From the NCBI GenBank assembly GCA_016934975.1, contig JAFGRV010000075.1, positions 1 through 40,169 on the forward strand: a stretch of DNA of 40,169 bases, in the 5' to 3' direction. Within the stretch, counting starts at the first letter, position 1, and the number at the start of each line of letters is the position of its first letter. The notes beneath the pieces are model-generated. The model saw nothing but the letters and a program-made list of their open reading frames with translations. It did not search any database and was not told the DNA's origin. Source of the DNA: Spirochaetales bacterium. GTDB taxonomy: Bacteria; Spirochaetota; Spirochaetia; SZUA-6; JAFGRV01. The position numbers were made by a program, and so were the translations under genes. Positions 6,588-15,780 of the stretch are shown piece after piece.

Positions 6588-9314
6588 ATGAAAATGTTCA
6601 AAACAATCAGTATCCTGATATGTCTTATTGTTGGAATTAGTTTTTCTCTTTTCCCCGGTGAAAATCTCGTTCTTAATGGAGATTTTGAAACTTTATACAT
6701 GGATCTTCCAATACACTGGACAAAAGAGGCCTGGCAGCCTCAAGAGACAGTAACAAAATACTATACTGAAAGCGATAATCCTCATCAAGGAAAATATTAT
6801 GTTACTATTGAAAATTTGCAGAATAATGATGCCCGGCTTGTTCAGGAGGTCATTGTTAAGCCATTTACTTATTATCGTCTCTCCTGTTGGGTGAAAGTTC
6901 AGGGAACTAATACAAACAGACTTGGTGCCAACCTGTCGGTCATGCACCCTGATCTTTTAGAAACATCAAGAGACTTAAAAGACACCAACGGAAAATGGGA
7001 ATACCTGGAATATAATGTCCGCACAGGAGCAAAACAGGATAAAATGAGAGTCGCTATCCGATTAGGCGGTTTTGGAAATGATAATGTCGGTAAGGCTTCG
7101 TTTGATGATTTCAGGTTAGAGGAAATCACCGATACCGCCGGAATTGTTGCAACCGATATTATCAAAGATGATGGAATTGAAACACAAGCTTCGAAGGGTT
7201 TTAATTCGAGTCTTATTTTTATTGCGGCATTAATCTTTATCCTTGTTTGTATCGGAGGATTCCTTCTTTATATACTTGTCCTTAAACCAAGACTGGATAA
7301 ACAAAACAATTCCATGCTTGGAAAAGATTTACTCGAAAAAGCAGGACGGTTTAAATTCACAACAAAAGACTGGATTTTAGCGGGTTCCCTTACTCTTATT
7401 TACGCGATTGTTGCCTTGACAAACCTTGGATCCCTCACTGCACCTCAGACCTACTGGAAGCCGGTCTCCCGGGGTGAGGATGTTGTTGCGGATTTGGGTA
7501 AAGTTGAGACTATACGGAGAGTGTATTATTATATGGGATTACCCGGAGGACATGGCCCCGATGCAAAATACGAGGTTGATTATTCCGTTGACGGACAAAA
7601 CTGGACCCATATTGCTACCCTTGGGCCGGACACGATTTATTACTGGTATTATAAATCTACGAATGTACAGGCCAGGTATATTAAACTCACTGTGGAAAAA
7701 CCCAATTCATGGTTGAATGAAATCGTCTTTACCGGGGAGGATATAACAAAACCCCTCCCCATCGAAAAAGTATATACCCTCAGCGGAACAAATCCCCTGA
7801 GCGTCGGTAGTATCAATAACCTCTTTGATGAACAAGATACCTTCGTTTCCCGGCCCTCCCATTTCACCGGTATGTCTCCCGGATTTGATGAGCAATACCA
7901 TGCCCGGACTGCCATGGAACACATTGTATTTGATGATCCTTACGAAGACACACATCCGCCTTTAGGGAAACTGATGATGGCATTGGGAATACTTACCTTC
8001 GGGATGACCCCCTTTGGCTGGCGTTTTATGGGAACACTCATGGGAATCCTGATGATCCCGATTATGTATGCCTTCGGAAAGGATATGTTTAAAAAGAGCG
8101 AATATGCTTTCTTCGCGTCATTCCTTATGGCAGTGGATTTTATGCATTTTACCCAAACAAGAATCGCGACAATCGATTCCTATGGCGTCTTCTTTATCAT
8201 CCTCATGTATTTTTTCATGTTCAAACACTATAAAATGAGTTTTTTTACCACGGATTTTAAAAAGACACTTATACCACTCTTTCTCTCCGGCATCTCCTTC
8301 GGGTTGGGTGTCGCGAGTAAATGGATCGCAGTTTATTCCGTCGCCGGTCTGCTTATTATCGGTCTCTTTTCAATAATAAGAAAAGGGGTCGAATACAGCG
8401 AAATGAAGAGAAGACTTTCATCAAAAACCCTGAAAAAAGACAAAGAGGCATGGAACCATGTGAAACAAATAGTCGATAAATGTCCCAAATACATTATCAT
8501 TACCATTCTCCTTGCAGTCTTTGTCTGTTTCCTCATTATTCCGGTTATCCTCTATTTTCTTGCCTTTGTACCCCTCTGGTTTGTACCGGCCATTAACCAA
8601 AGCCCCAGAAATCCGACAATATTCCACTGGGTATTGGAAACAATAAACGGAATGATCGATTATCATTCACATGTGACCCAGGAACACTCGTATTCCTCCA
8701 AATGGTATGAATGGCCTGCCATGATAAGGCCGATGTGGTACCATGTTGCACATGGGCTTCCCGCAGGGCAGAGTCAACGACTCTTTGCATTCGGCAACCC
8801 CGCAATCTGGTGGATCGGTTCCTTCATTTCCATTCCCCTTGGTTTATTCCTGGTATTCCTGGGATTCAGGAAAAGAGTTTCTACTAATCTCAAAGAAGCA
8901 CCGCCAAACATGAAAGGCGGAAAACTCATTATGACCATAATTAAAGACAACCGGTATAAATATGAGGCATTATTTGTCAGTCTTTTGGGATTCGCGTCGC
9001 AATATGTATTCTGGATCATTGCGCCGCGGAAACTCACGTTTATCTATCATTATTTTGCAAGTGTTCCTTTTATTATCCTTGCTACCGTGGCCCTTATTCA
9101 GATTGCAAAAGAAAATCTCTTCCCGAAGATAAAAGCAATACAGGGCAATATGGGAACATTCACCTTATACGCGGCAAACGGCCTTATCTATGCATATATC
9201 CTTCTCGCTCTTGTCCTGTTCATTATGTTTTATCCGGTGATATCAGGAATTCCTTTTGATGCGAAATATATCAGCACCTTCTTAAAATGGCTGCCCGGAT
9301 GGTATTTTTCTTAA
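6588..9314 (+). CDS. PMT-family (GT39) protein mannosyltransferase with carbohydrate-binding and discoidin-like modules
   Basis: A 908-residue membrane glycosyltransferase expected to move mannose from polyprenyl-phosphate-mannose to Ser/Thr of exported proteins. A signal-like helix (1-23) is followed by a CBM4/9-like beta domain (about 26-185, starting NLVLNGDFE). Two hydrophobic helices follow (about 208-232 and 263-285), then an F5/8-type discoidin-like domain (about 290-400) with YEVDYSVDGQNW. The PMT core starts at about 430 with the catalytic Asp-Glu in FDEQYHARTA (Asp434, Glu435) and then THPPLGK. Many membrane helices follow, and a C-terminal PMT_4TMC-like part contains FWIIAPRKLTFIYHYF. 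Ordinary PMTs lack the N-terminal modules, so this enzyme probably binds glycans or a surface polymer outside the cell. It is followed by its own terminator and by the GT2 gene likely to make its donor. Confidence 0.88.
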   Translation: MKMFKTISILICLIVGISFSLFPGENLVLNGDFETLYMDLPIHWTKEAWQPQETVTKYYTESDNPHQGKYYVTIENLQNNDARLVQEVIVKPFTYYRLSCWVKVQGTNTNRLGANLSVMHPDLLETSRDLKDTNGKWEYLEYNVRTGAKQDKMRVAIRLGGFGNDNVGKASFDDFRLEEITDTAGIVATDIIKDDGIETQASKGFNSSLIFIAALIFILVCIGGFLLYILVLKPRLDKQNNSMLGKDLLEKAGRFKFTTKDWILAGSLTLIYAIVALTNLGSLTAPQTYWKPVSRGEDVVADLGKVETIRRVYYYMGLPGGHGPDAKYEVDYSVDGQNWTHIATLGPDTIYYWYYKSTNVQARYIKLTVEKPNSWLNEIVFTGEDITKPLPIEKVYTLSGTNPLSVGSINNLFDEQDTFVSRPSHFTGMSPGFDEQYHARTAMEHIVFDDPYEDTHPPLGKLMMALGILTFGMTPFGWRFMGTLMGILMIPIMYAFGKDMFKKSEYAFFASFLMAVDFMHFTQTRIATIDSYGVFFIILMYFFMFKHYKMSFFTTDFKKTLIPLFLSGISFGLGVASKWIAVYSVAGLLIIGLFSIIRKGVEYSEMKRRLSSKTLKKDKEAWNHVKQIVDKCPKYIIITILLAVFVCFLIIPVILYFLAFVPLWFVPAINQSPRNPTIFHWVLETINGMIDYHSHVTQEHSYSSKWYEWPAMIRPMWYHVAHGLPAGQSQRLFAFGNPAIWWIGSFISIPLGLFLVFLGFRKRVSTNLKEAPPNMKGGKLIMTIIKDNRYKYEALFVSLLGFASQYVFWIIAPRKLTFIYHYFASVPFIILATVALIQIAKENLFPKIKAIQGNMGTFTLYAANGLIYAYILLALVLFIMFYPVISGIPFDAKYISTFLKWLPGWYFS

Positions 9315-9320
9315 AAATAA

Positions 9321-9352
9321 CCGGACAATCTCATTGATTGTCCGGATTTTTT
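9321..9352 (+). terminator. Intrinsic terminator after the PMT gene
   Basis: A perfect 10-bp stem CCGGACAATC (9321-9330) / GATTGTCCGG (9336-9345) with a 5-base loop, followed by ATTTTTTATT. It lies 6 bp after the PMT stop codon. Confidence 0.93.
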
Positions 9353-9355
9353 ATT

Positions 9356-9399
9356 ATTCCGGTTTGTTATATCTTGAAAGAGATATAACAAACCGGAAT
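9356..9399. repeat. 19-bp perfect inverted repeat in the GT2 leader
   Basis: Bases 9356-9374 are exactly complementary to 9381-9399 around a 6-base loop (TGAAAG). There is no following T-run, so it is not a standard terminator. It begins with ATTCCGG and ends CCGGAAT, like the edges of the palindromes in the structured repeats at 5945-5988 and 6265-6298, but the head of that repeat is absent. Confidence 0.85.
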
Positions 9400-9427
9400 G
9401 GCTAACCTATACGTAAGAGAGTGTATT

Positions 9428-10390
9428 ATGGAAAATGATATCAAATATTCAGTCGTCGTACCGGTATATAATGAAGAAGAGGTAATCACCGAATCCTATC
9501 AACGATTAAAAAAAGTGATGGATTCTATCAACGAGTCATACGAAATCATTTTTGTCAATGACGGGTGCAGAGATAAAACACCGGAAATTGCAGCAGACAT
9601 ATGTAAACAAGATAAAAACATCAAACTTATAAACTTTTCCCGGAATTTCGGTCATCAGATTGCCATTAGCGCGGGGATGGATTATGCCCGGGGACAGGCG
9701 GTCGTTGTGATTGATGCGGACCTCCAGGACCCCCCGGAGCTTATCCCTGAAATGATAAAAAAATGGAAAGAGGGGTATGATGTGGTCTATGCGAAGCGGA
9801 CCAAAAGAAAAGGGGAAAGTATCTTTAAAAAAGTCACTGCCGCTCTTTTTTACCGTTTCTTACGGAATATGACTTCGGTAAATATACCCGCGGATGTAGG
9901 TGATTTCAGACTTATTGACAGGAAAGTCTGCGACATTATGAAGCGAATCCGGGAAAAGAACCGTTTTATCCGTGGGCTCGTGAGCTGGTCCGGGTTTAAA
10001 CAGACCGCGGTGGAATACATTAGAGAAGAACGCTTTGCCGGGGAAACAAAATATCCCCTTAAAAAGATGATTCAATTCGCCTTTGACGGGATTACTTCTT
10101 TTTCATACAAACCCCTGAAAATCGCGACCTCCCTGGGAATTTTCTGCTCTTTAGGAGGATTTATTTATCTTTTTGTCGTTCTTTTTCAGGCACTCATCTT
10201 AAAAATGACATGGCCCGGATGGGCATCCAGCATCAGTATTACCCTCATCTTCAATGGCATAACCTTAATAATTCTTGGTATTATCGGTGAATATATCGGC
10301 AGGATATATGATGAATCCAAGAACAGACCTCTTTATGTTATCAGAACCTTTGTTAATTTCAAGGATATCGGGGAAGAGAAAGATAGATAA
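9428..10390 (+). CDS. GT2 polyprenyl-phosphate-mannose synthase-like glycosyltransferase
   Basis: The 320-residue protein is a family-2 glycosyltransferase of the DPM1/ArnC/GtrB type. It starts YSVVVPVYNEEE and has the nucleotide-sugar and metal motif DADLQDPPEL (from about residue 96), the RNFGHQIAISAG block and GDFRLIDRKV. Two C-terminal membrane helices (about 235-262 and 267-292) anchor it. Such enzymes charge undecaprenyl or dolichyl phosphate with a sugar from a nucleotide donor. The gene directly follows the PMT gene, so polyprenyl-phosphate-mannose for protein mannosylation is the natural reading. The start at ATG 9428 fits the family N-terminus; the upstream ATG at 9398 sits inside the palindrome and is unlikely. 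The 3' end overlaps the next gene. Confidence 0.9.
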   Translation: MENDIKYSVVVPVYNEEEVITESYQRLKKVMDSINESYEIIFVNDGCRDKTPEIAADICKQDKNIKLINFSRNFGHQIAISAGMDYARGQAVVVIDADLQDPPELIPEMIKKWKEGYDVVYAKRTKRKGESIFKKVTAALFYRFLRNMTSVNIPADVGDFRLIDRKVCDIMKRIREKNRFIRGLVSWSGFKQTAVEYIREERFAGETKYPLKKMIQFAFDGITSFSYKPLKIATSLGIFCSLGGFIYLFVVLFQALILKMTWPGWASSISITLIFNGITLIILGIIGEYIGRIYDESKNRPLYVIRTFVNFKDIGEEKDR

Positions 10391-12797
10391 ATCAGCGCCC
10401 CTCTCTTTATTACTGAGTATCATAGTACTCATTTTGGGTTGTGATTCGGTTAATTATCATGACATCAGCATAAACGAATATATGAACTCAAACAGCAGCT
10501 TTCTCCGGGATGAAGAGATGAACTACCCGGATTGGGTTGAATTGTATAATCGAAGCTTTTTTTCGATAAATCTTAAAGGATGCGGCCTCTCTTCCGATGA
10601 AAAAAGACCATTGGACTGGATATTTCCCGATATAGCGATAAAAGGAAAGTCATATCTCGTTATTTTCATTTCAGGAAAAAACAGAAATTTTACCTATCAA
10701 TACCGGAAAAAAATATTTATTCATACTTCTTTCACTCTTAAGAGAAAGGACTCTTTTCTCCTTTTTTCAAATCCACAAGGCAGGATTATTGATCTTGTGG
10801 AACTACAAAAACCCCGCGATAATTGCTCTTATGGCAAAATAATGAATACAAAAGACATTACCTGGACAGAGTTCCATGATGCGACACCGGGCTTTGAAAA
10901 CAGTGACAAAGGATACATCAGGTTTTTAAAAACCTGCGAAAAAGAAAGACCCGATGTTTTCATTAATGAGCTCATGGCCTCGAATAAACAAACCCTCATC
11001 GATGATAAGGGCAATTACTCCGATTGGATCGAACTCTATAATTCAACCCAACGCCCCATTTCTCTTCACAATTATACCCTCTCCGACAGGAGCGATTCCG
11101 GCACACAATGGATATTCCCGGACATCCTTATCTTACCCCGTCAGTATTTGATTATTTTTGCCTCCGGTCAAAAAAAACCCGGTCTTCATCAACCTTATCT
11201 TCATACAAACTTTAAACTGAACGCCAGGGCCGATACGCTTCTCTTCGGCGATCCCGAAGGTTTTATCCTTGATAAGGTGACAATCTCCAATCAGCACCCG
11301 GATATCTCCTTCGGAAGATCCGACCGGGATCCCTCCACATGGTTCCTCTTTACAGCTTCCACACCGGGAAAACTCAATACACCGGAACCCATGAGTTTTA
11401 ATGATAATATTGATTTCTTACCCAAAGGCGGACTCTTTACCGGGGCTCAGTGGGTAAGTTTGACAGGTGATGGGGATGACATATTCTATTCCCTTGACGG
11501 ATCGGAGCCGGATAGAACTTCCAGGAAATATAGCTCCCCTCTCTTTCTGGAGAAAAATACAATTATCCGGGCCCGGGCATATAAAAAGGGATTTCCCCCG
11601 GGTAAAATCATCACGTATTCTTATTTTTTTAATCTTCCCCATACCCTGGCTATTTTTTCACTGGTCACAGATCCTTATTATCTGTGGGACCCACTCCGGG
11701 GAATACTTTCCGAACACAATATAGAAAAAAAAATTGAGAACCCTGTTCATATAGAATTTTTTGAGACTGATGGTTTTCCCGGTTTCAGGTTGAATGCAGG
11801 GATCAGACTTTTCGGTCATTCCACAAGACTGATGCCTCAACGCCCGTTTTATCTCCTTACCCGGAGAAAATACGGGCAAGAGAGAATCCGGTATCAGGTC
11901 TTCCCGGATAAAGAGATCCGTATTTTTAAATCCCTTTTATTAAGGAACGGGGGTGAGGACGGACATTTTTCCCGGATCAGGGACGCCTTTACAACGACCC
12001 TGGCACGTGAATTAGGAATTGATGCCCAGGCAAGCCGCCCGGTAGTTCTCTATCTTAATGGAAACTATTGGGGACAGTACTTTCTCCGGGACAAGATTGA
12101 TGAGTACTTCCTTGCCTATGAACATACTATAGCTGATCCGAAAAACATAGATTTAATCGAAGGGAACCGGAAGGTAATGTCCGGGAATGCGGAAGCACTT
12201 ACAAACCTGACAAACTATTTTTCGACACATGATCTTCGGGAACGGGAAGCCTATGAATATGTCCAAACCCACATCGACATCAACAATCTTATCAACTATG
12301 AACTGGCCCAGATTTATTTTGCTAATACTGATATGGGGAATATCCGGTTCTGGAAAGAACGGGCTCCTCACGGAAAATGGCGCTGGATACTTTTTGATAC
12401 CGACTGGTCCCTCTTTTCAAGTGAACGTGATGCTTTTCACTATAATCTTGATCCGGCCGGACGAGGATACTTACAATCGTTTTCCACCCTCATCATCACC
12501 AGTCTGTTAAAAAACAGCGATTTTAAAGAAAAATTCATATCCCGTTGTATACAACTCCTGAACACGACTTTTTCTCCGGGGCATACAGAGACATTAATTG
12601 AAAACCTTGTTCAAGCAATCGAAAACGAAATGCCGGCTCATTTTGAGCGCTGGGACAGATCTGTGAGTGCATGGAAAAGAGAAGTAGATCGGGTGAGACA
12701 TTTTACAAAAGAACGGACCGGCTATATGCTTGAACATCTGAAACGTTACTTCAGCATAAGTGATGAAGAGATAAAAGCCATACGCTCCGGACTATAA
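10335..12797 (+). CDS. CotH-kinase-family lipoprotein with two lamin-tail domains
   Basis: A surface lipoprotein of about 820 residues. After a basic n-region and hydrophobic stretch there is a lipobox LILGC. Two lamin-tail-like domains follow (INEYMNSNSSF..PDWVELYN and INELMASNKQ..DWIELYN). Next comes a chitobiase-type C-terminal fold (SLDGSEPDRTSRKYSSP), then a CotH domain with LFGHSTR, LLLRNGGEDG, YLNGNYWGQYFLRDKI and the kinase-like block GKWRWILFDTDWSLF. CotH proteins are atypical kinases known from spore coats, and also occur widely in bacterial surface proteins without sporulation. The start lies inside the GT2 gene: ATG 10335 is used here and TTG 10350 is also possible; both give a lipoprotein signal. 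The overlap implies coupling with the GT2 gene. Confidence 0.82.
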   Translation: MLSEPLLISRISGKRKIDKSAPLSLLLSIIVLILGCDSVNYHDISINEYMNSNSSFLRDEEMNYPDWVELYNRSFFSINLKGCGLSSDEKRPLDWIFPDIAIKGKSYLVIFISGKNRNFTYQYRKKIFIHTSFTLKRKDSFLLFSNPQGRIIDLVELQKPRDNCSYGKIMNTKDITWTEFHDATPGFENSDKGYIRFLKTCEKERPDVFINELMASNKQTLIDDKGNYSDWIELYNSTQRPISLHNYTLSDRSDSGTQWIFPDILILPRQYLIIFASGQKKPGLHQPYLHTNFKLNARADTLLFGDPEGFILDKVTISNQHPDISFGRSDRDPSTWFLFTASTPGKLNTPEPMSFNDNIDFLPKGGLFTGAQWVSLTGDGDDIFYSLDGSEPDRTSRKYSSPLFLEKNTIIRARAYKKGFPPGKIITYSYFFNLPHTLAIFSLVTDPYYLWDPLRGILSEHNIEKKIENPVHIEFFETDGFPGFRLNAGIRLFGHSTRLMPQRPFYLLTRRKYGQERIRYQVFPDKEIRIFKSLLLRNGGEDGHFSRIRDAFTTTLARELGIDAQASRPVVLYLNGNYWGQYFLRDKIDEYFLAYEHTIADPKNIDLIEGNRKVMSGNAEALTNLTNYFSTHDLREREAYEYVQTHIDINNLINYELAQIYFANTDMGNIRFWKERAPHGKWRWILFDTDWSLFSSERDAFHYNLDPAGRGYLQSFSTLIITSLLKNSDFKEKFISRCIQLLNTTFSPGHTETLIENLVQAIENEMPAHFERWDRSVSAWKREVDRVRHFTKERTGYMLEHLKRYFSISDEEIKAIRSGL

Positions 12798-12798
12798 T

Positions 12799-13506
12799 TT
12801 ATTCATGACTATAATCGAAATTTTCTATTTCGTACGATAAGGATGTTCTCTCATTTTTACTTTTTAAAATTTCATCATAATAGGTTTTTACTTTATCAAT
12901 ATCTACAAACCAGGAATAGATAACACCTATTGTATTCCGGAAAATATGGTGCACTCCTTGTCTCGACAGAAACCATCTATCCGTATCATAGCGATATGTT
13001 TTTGCAGCGATAATCCCGGTTTTTATCCGTGGCCGGCATACTTTCGAATAGAGGATATATGTTTTTCGTGCATGCTCGGAAGCAGATAAAATATCTATCC
13101 CTGATATTTCCGGTTTCTCCTTTAGCAGCCATTCATTTACTGTTATGGCGGAGAGAAGTGTCCGGTGTTTTTTTGTAAAAAAACAGGGCACGGCAAAAAT
13201 AACATCTCTGTTTATTCCTAAATTCTCAAAGGCAGCGGCAACTCTCAAGGCATCGGATGTGGTTTTCCAGTCATCAATTTCATTTTTCGGCCCCCCGACA
13301 GCAATAATATATGAGTAATTATTTTTCTTAAATATGGCAGCCGCCTCTTTTATTGCGGGAAACTCGATCCAGGATTCAACAACAAGGGCCTCGCCATTTA
13401 TCGGACTGGTAAGCGAAAGAAAAGGATGAATAGTAACGACAAAAAGAAAACTGAAACCGATGAGTAATACGAGGAGAGGAATAAGAATTTTAATTTTTAT
13501 AGTCAT
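12799..13506 (-). CDS. YdcF/SanA (DUF218)-like membrane-anchored protein
   Basis: A 235-residue protein with one N-terminal membrane helix (about 5-27), then a Rossmann-like domain. GEALVVESWIEF, an AVGGP turn, and DILSASEHARKTYILY match the arrangement of DUF218/SanA/ElyC proteins, which act in envelope homeostasis by an unknown biochemical mechanism. The usual Glu and Arg in the loop after the GG turn are only weakly preserved. Its stop lies 1 bp from the stop of the convergent CotH gene, so the two genes share no terminator space. It stands alone on its strand. Confidence 0.65.
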   Translation of the reverse strand: MTIKIKILIPLLVLLIGFSFLFVVTIHPFLSLTSPINGEALVVESWIEFPAIKEAAAIFKKNNYSYIIAVGGPKNEIDDWKTTSDALRVAAAFENLGINRDVIFAVPCFFTKKHRTLLSAITVNEWLLKEKPEISGIDILSASEHARKTYILYSKVCRPRIKTGIIAAKTYRYDTDRWFLSRQGVHHIFRNTIGVIYSWFVDIDKVKTYYDEILKSKNERTSLSYEIENFDYSHE

Positions 13507-13632
13507 TTACATCAACCTTATCCTTATTATATCCCCGATTCATAAAAATTAAAAGATACTTTTGGATTCTTAAATCACCTCTCATGGATTCCTTCCATTC
13601 GAAATCAATAAATTGATACTTTACATTTGTTC

Positions 13633-13647
13633 TTATAATCAATATAG
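13633..13647 (+). promoter_or_regulatory. Candidate PerR box before the ferritin-like gene
   Basis: TTATAATCAATATAG matches 12 of 15 positions of the B. subtilis-type PerR box TTATAATnATTATAA. It ends 29 bp before the start codon of an oxygen-defence gene, where a repressor would block transcription. AT-rich DNA makes chance matches possible. Confidence 0.4.
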
Positions 13648-13676
13648 TGAACAAAACCAAATAAGGAGGAAGTGCG

Positions 13677-14165
13677 ATGAGTATTATATTTAACGCCGAA
13701 GAAATCTTTAACTTAGCGATTCAAATTGAAAAAAACGGAGCTGCCTTTTATAAAAAAGCAGCAAACAATACCAAAGATGCCAACTTAAAAGGAGTACTCA
13801 ATGGATTAGTTACTATGGAAATTAATCATGAGAAAACCTTTGAGGACCTTAAAAAAGGTCTCCTTTCCAGCCATAAAGAGCAAACAACCTTTGATCCTTA
13901 TGATGAATTGGCACTTTATTTAAAAGCATTTGCAGATGGACATGTCTTTGATCTGAGTGATCCCTCCGCATCTTTGACAGGAAATGAATCCGGACCTGCC
14001 ATCCTCAAAAAAGCCATCGGGCTCGAAAAGGATTCAATTGTATTATACATCGGATTAAAAGATCTTGTACCAAAGGAATTTGGCCAGGATAAGATTGATA
14101 AAATAATCGCCGAAGAAATGGGTCATATACGGTTATTAAGTGATCAATTACGGGCGATCAAATAG
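13677..14165 (+). CDS. Erythrin-type ferritin-like diiron protein
   Basis: The 162-residue four-helix protein belongs to the rubrerythrin/ferritin-like superfamily but has no rubredoxin domain. Diiron ligands can be seen as Glu18 (IEKNGAAFY), the ExxH of MEINHEKT (Glu48, His51), the Glu of GLEKDSIVLY, and the ExxH of EEMGHIRLL near the C-terminus. Such proteins reduce peroxide or handle iron in anaerobes. The start ATG 13677 has a strong AAGGAGG. A PerR-like box lies upstream, and the perR/rbr/dfx operon lies 3 kb away on the other strand, which suggests shared regulation. Confidence 0.85.
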   Translation: MSIIFNAEEIFNLAIQIEKNGAAFYKKAANNTKDANLKGVLNGLVTMEINHEKTFEDLKKGLLSSHKEQTTFDPYDELALYLKAFADGHVFDLSDPSASLTGNESGPAILKKAIGLEKDSIVLYIGLKDLVPKEFGQDKIDKIIAEEMGHIRLLSDQLRAIK

Positions 14166-14178
14166 AAAGTGTAGAACA

Positions 14179-14237
14179 GATAATTTGGGAGCCGATTGTA
14201 ATGATCGTAATTTCTAAAAATGAACTCCCAAATTATC
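14179..14237. repeat. 13-bp inverted repeat after the ferritin-like gene
   Basis: GATAATTTGGGAG (14179-14191) pairs exactly with CTCCCAAATTATC (14225-14237), and the pairing extends about 3 bp further with one mismatch. The loop is 33 bases and no T-run follows, so it is a possible but atypical transcription end between convergent genes. Confidence 0.65.
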
Positions 14238-14378
14238 GGTTATGTTTATTATCAGTGGTTCATGTAAAAAAACATTCAATAGCAGCGGATTTTTGCAGGC
14301 TGCTCATCATATCTGCATTTATGGCTGCATTTATGCAGAATAATTATGAAATGTAACTTTTAAAAGCAGTCCCCAATC

Positions 14379-15704
14379 CTATTGGCAGGAATTTTCATAC
14401 TTCTCAAAATCAAGCCAGTCAGTAAGAGTCAATTCAATGGGAATTTTTCCTTGATCATAGAACCGAAGTGTTCCGGTATCCAGGAGACTCCCGATTTTCT
14501 GCCATGAAAGTTCGGTTTCTTCGGAACTGACAAATAAAGTCCGGTCTCCTTCCAACGCATCGAGTAATAATTTTTCATATGCTCCCTCAATCTCACTCCC
14601 AAAATGATCCCTGTAGCAAAATTTCATTTTAGTCTCTGTAATTTGAAAATCACTTCCGGGAATCTTACCGGAAAGATCTAAAATTATACCTTCCGTAGGC
14701 TGTATCTTAAAAATGATTCTGTTTTGTTTTATTTCACCATGTTTATTAAATAATAACCGTGGCAAGGCTTTAAATTTAATACCGATTTCAGTGCCTTTTC
14801 GATTCAAAGCCTTACCGGCTCTTATATAGATGGGCATATTAATCCAGCGGAAATTATTTATATATAATTTTAATTCGGCATATGTTTCTGTCGTTGAGTC
14901 TGATGCAACACCCGGCTCATCGCGATATCCGTTATACTGAAATCTCTTACATTCGGTATAATCGATAACTTTAAGTATATTGATTTTTTGCAGGCGGATA
15001 TCCTCGGCATTAAGACTTACCGGGGGTTCCATTGTCAGAAGGCACATGAGTTGTACCAGGTGATTCTGTATCATATCACGTATAATCCCGGATTTATCAA
15101 AATAAGCGCCCCTGTTTTCCACCCCTATTCTTTCACATGCGTTTATCTGGATTTCTTCGATATAGCGGCTATTCCAGATGGGATCAAAAAGGGCATTTGC
15201 AAACCGGAATACTAAAATATTCTGAATTGCTTCTTTGGCCAGGTAATGATCTATGCGAAACAGCTGAGATTCATCGTAATATTTATGAAGAGCATTGTTA
15301 ATTGTTTGTGCAGATTCAAAATCATATCCAAAAGGCTTCTCGATGATAAGACGTGCTTCATTCCCGAAACCTTCTTCCGAGAGTTCCCGGGCAGTGGTGA
15401 CATACACGGACGGGGGAAGAGCAAAGAAAAAAATCACCCGTGTAAAGCTCCCTTTTTTCGAGATATAGTTCTTTAATCCCTTTATTCCGGAATGATAAAA
15501 AAGAATTTGTTTCACATCCTCCGGAACATCAAACCGGTTCCGAAAGCCTTCATCATCAAAATCTGTTCGACCACTCCCGATAATAATTGATGATTGCGTG
15601 AGTTTTCCGGTCTTGAACAACCGTGCCAAAGCGGGTAAAAGCTTTCTCTTCGTCAGATCACCGGAGGCCCCTAGAATAACTATGGCTGATTCGTGTATTG
15701 TCAT
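14379..15704 (-). CDS. zwf: Glucose-6-phosphate 1-dehydrogenase
   Basis: Oxidises glucose-6-phosphate to 6-phosphogluconolactone and makes NADPH, the first step of the oxidative pentose phosphate pathway. The N-terminal coenzyme motif is ILGASGDLTKRKL, EKPFG is conserved, and the active-site motif RIDHYLAKE carries the substrate-binding His and Lys. The length, about 441 residues, is shorter than the usual 480-500. ATG 15704 has GAAGGA at good distance, and ATG 15719 is an alternative five codons upstream. It is the last gene of the perR-rbr-dfx-zwf run (61-76 bp after dfx), which suggests use of its NADPH for oxidative defence. Confidence 0.92.
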   Translation of the reverse strand: MTIHESAIVILGASGDLTKRKLLPALARLFKTGKLTQSSIIIGSGRTDFDDEGFRNRFDVPEDVKQILFYHSGIKGLKNYISKKGSFTRVIFFFALPPSVYVTTARELSEEGFGNEARLIIEKPFGYDFESAQTINNALHKYYDESQLFRIDHYLAKEAIQNILVFRFANALFDPIWNSRYIEEIQINACERIGVENRGAYFDKSGIIRDMIQNHLVQLMCLLTMEPPVSLNAEDIRLQKINILKVIDYTECKRFQYNGYRDEPGVASDSTTETYAELKLYINNFRWINMPIYIRAGKALNRKGTEIGIKFKALPRLLFNKHGEIKQNRIIFKIQPTEGIILDLSGKIPGSDFQITETKMKFCYRDHFGSEIEGAYEKLLLDALEGDRTLFVSSEETELSWQKIGSLLDTGTLRFYDQGKIPIELTLTDWLDFEKYENSCQ

Positions 15705-15780
15705 GATTTCATCCTTCAAACAAATATTCCACTCTTATTATATAATATTTATATTCCAGGGGCCAGGGGTGTGAGGAATC

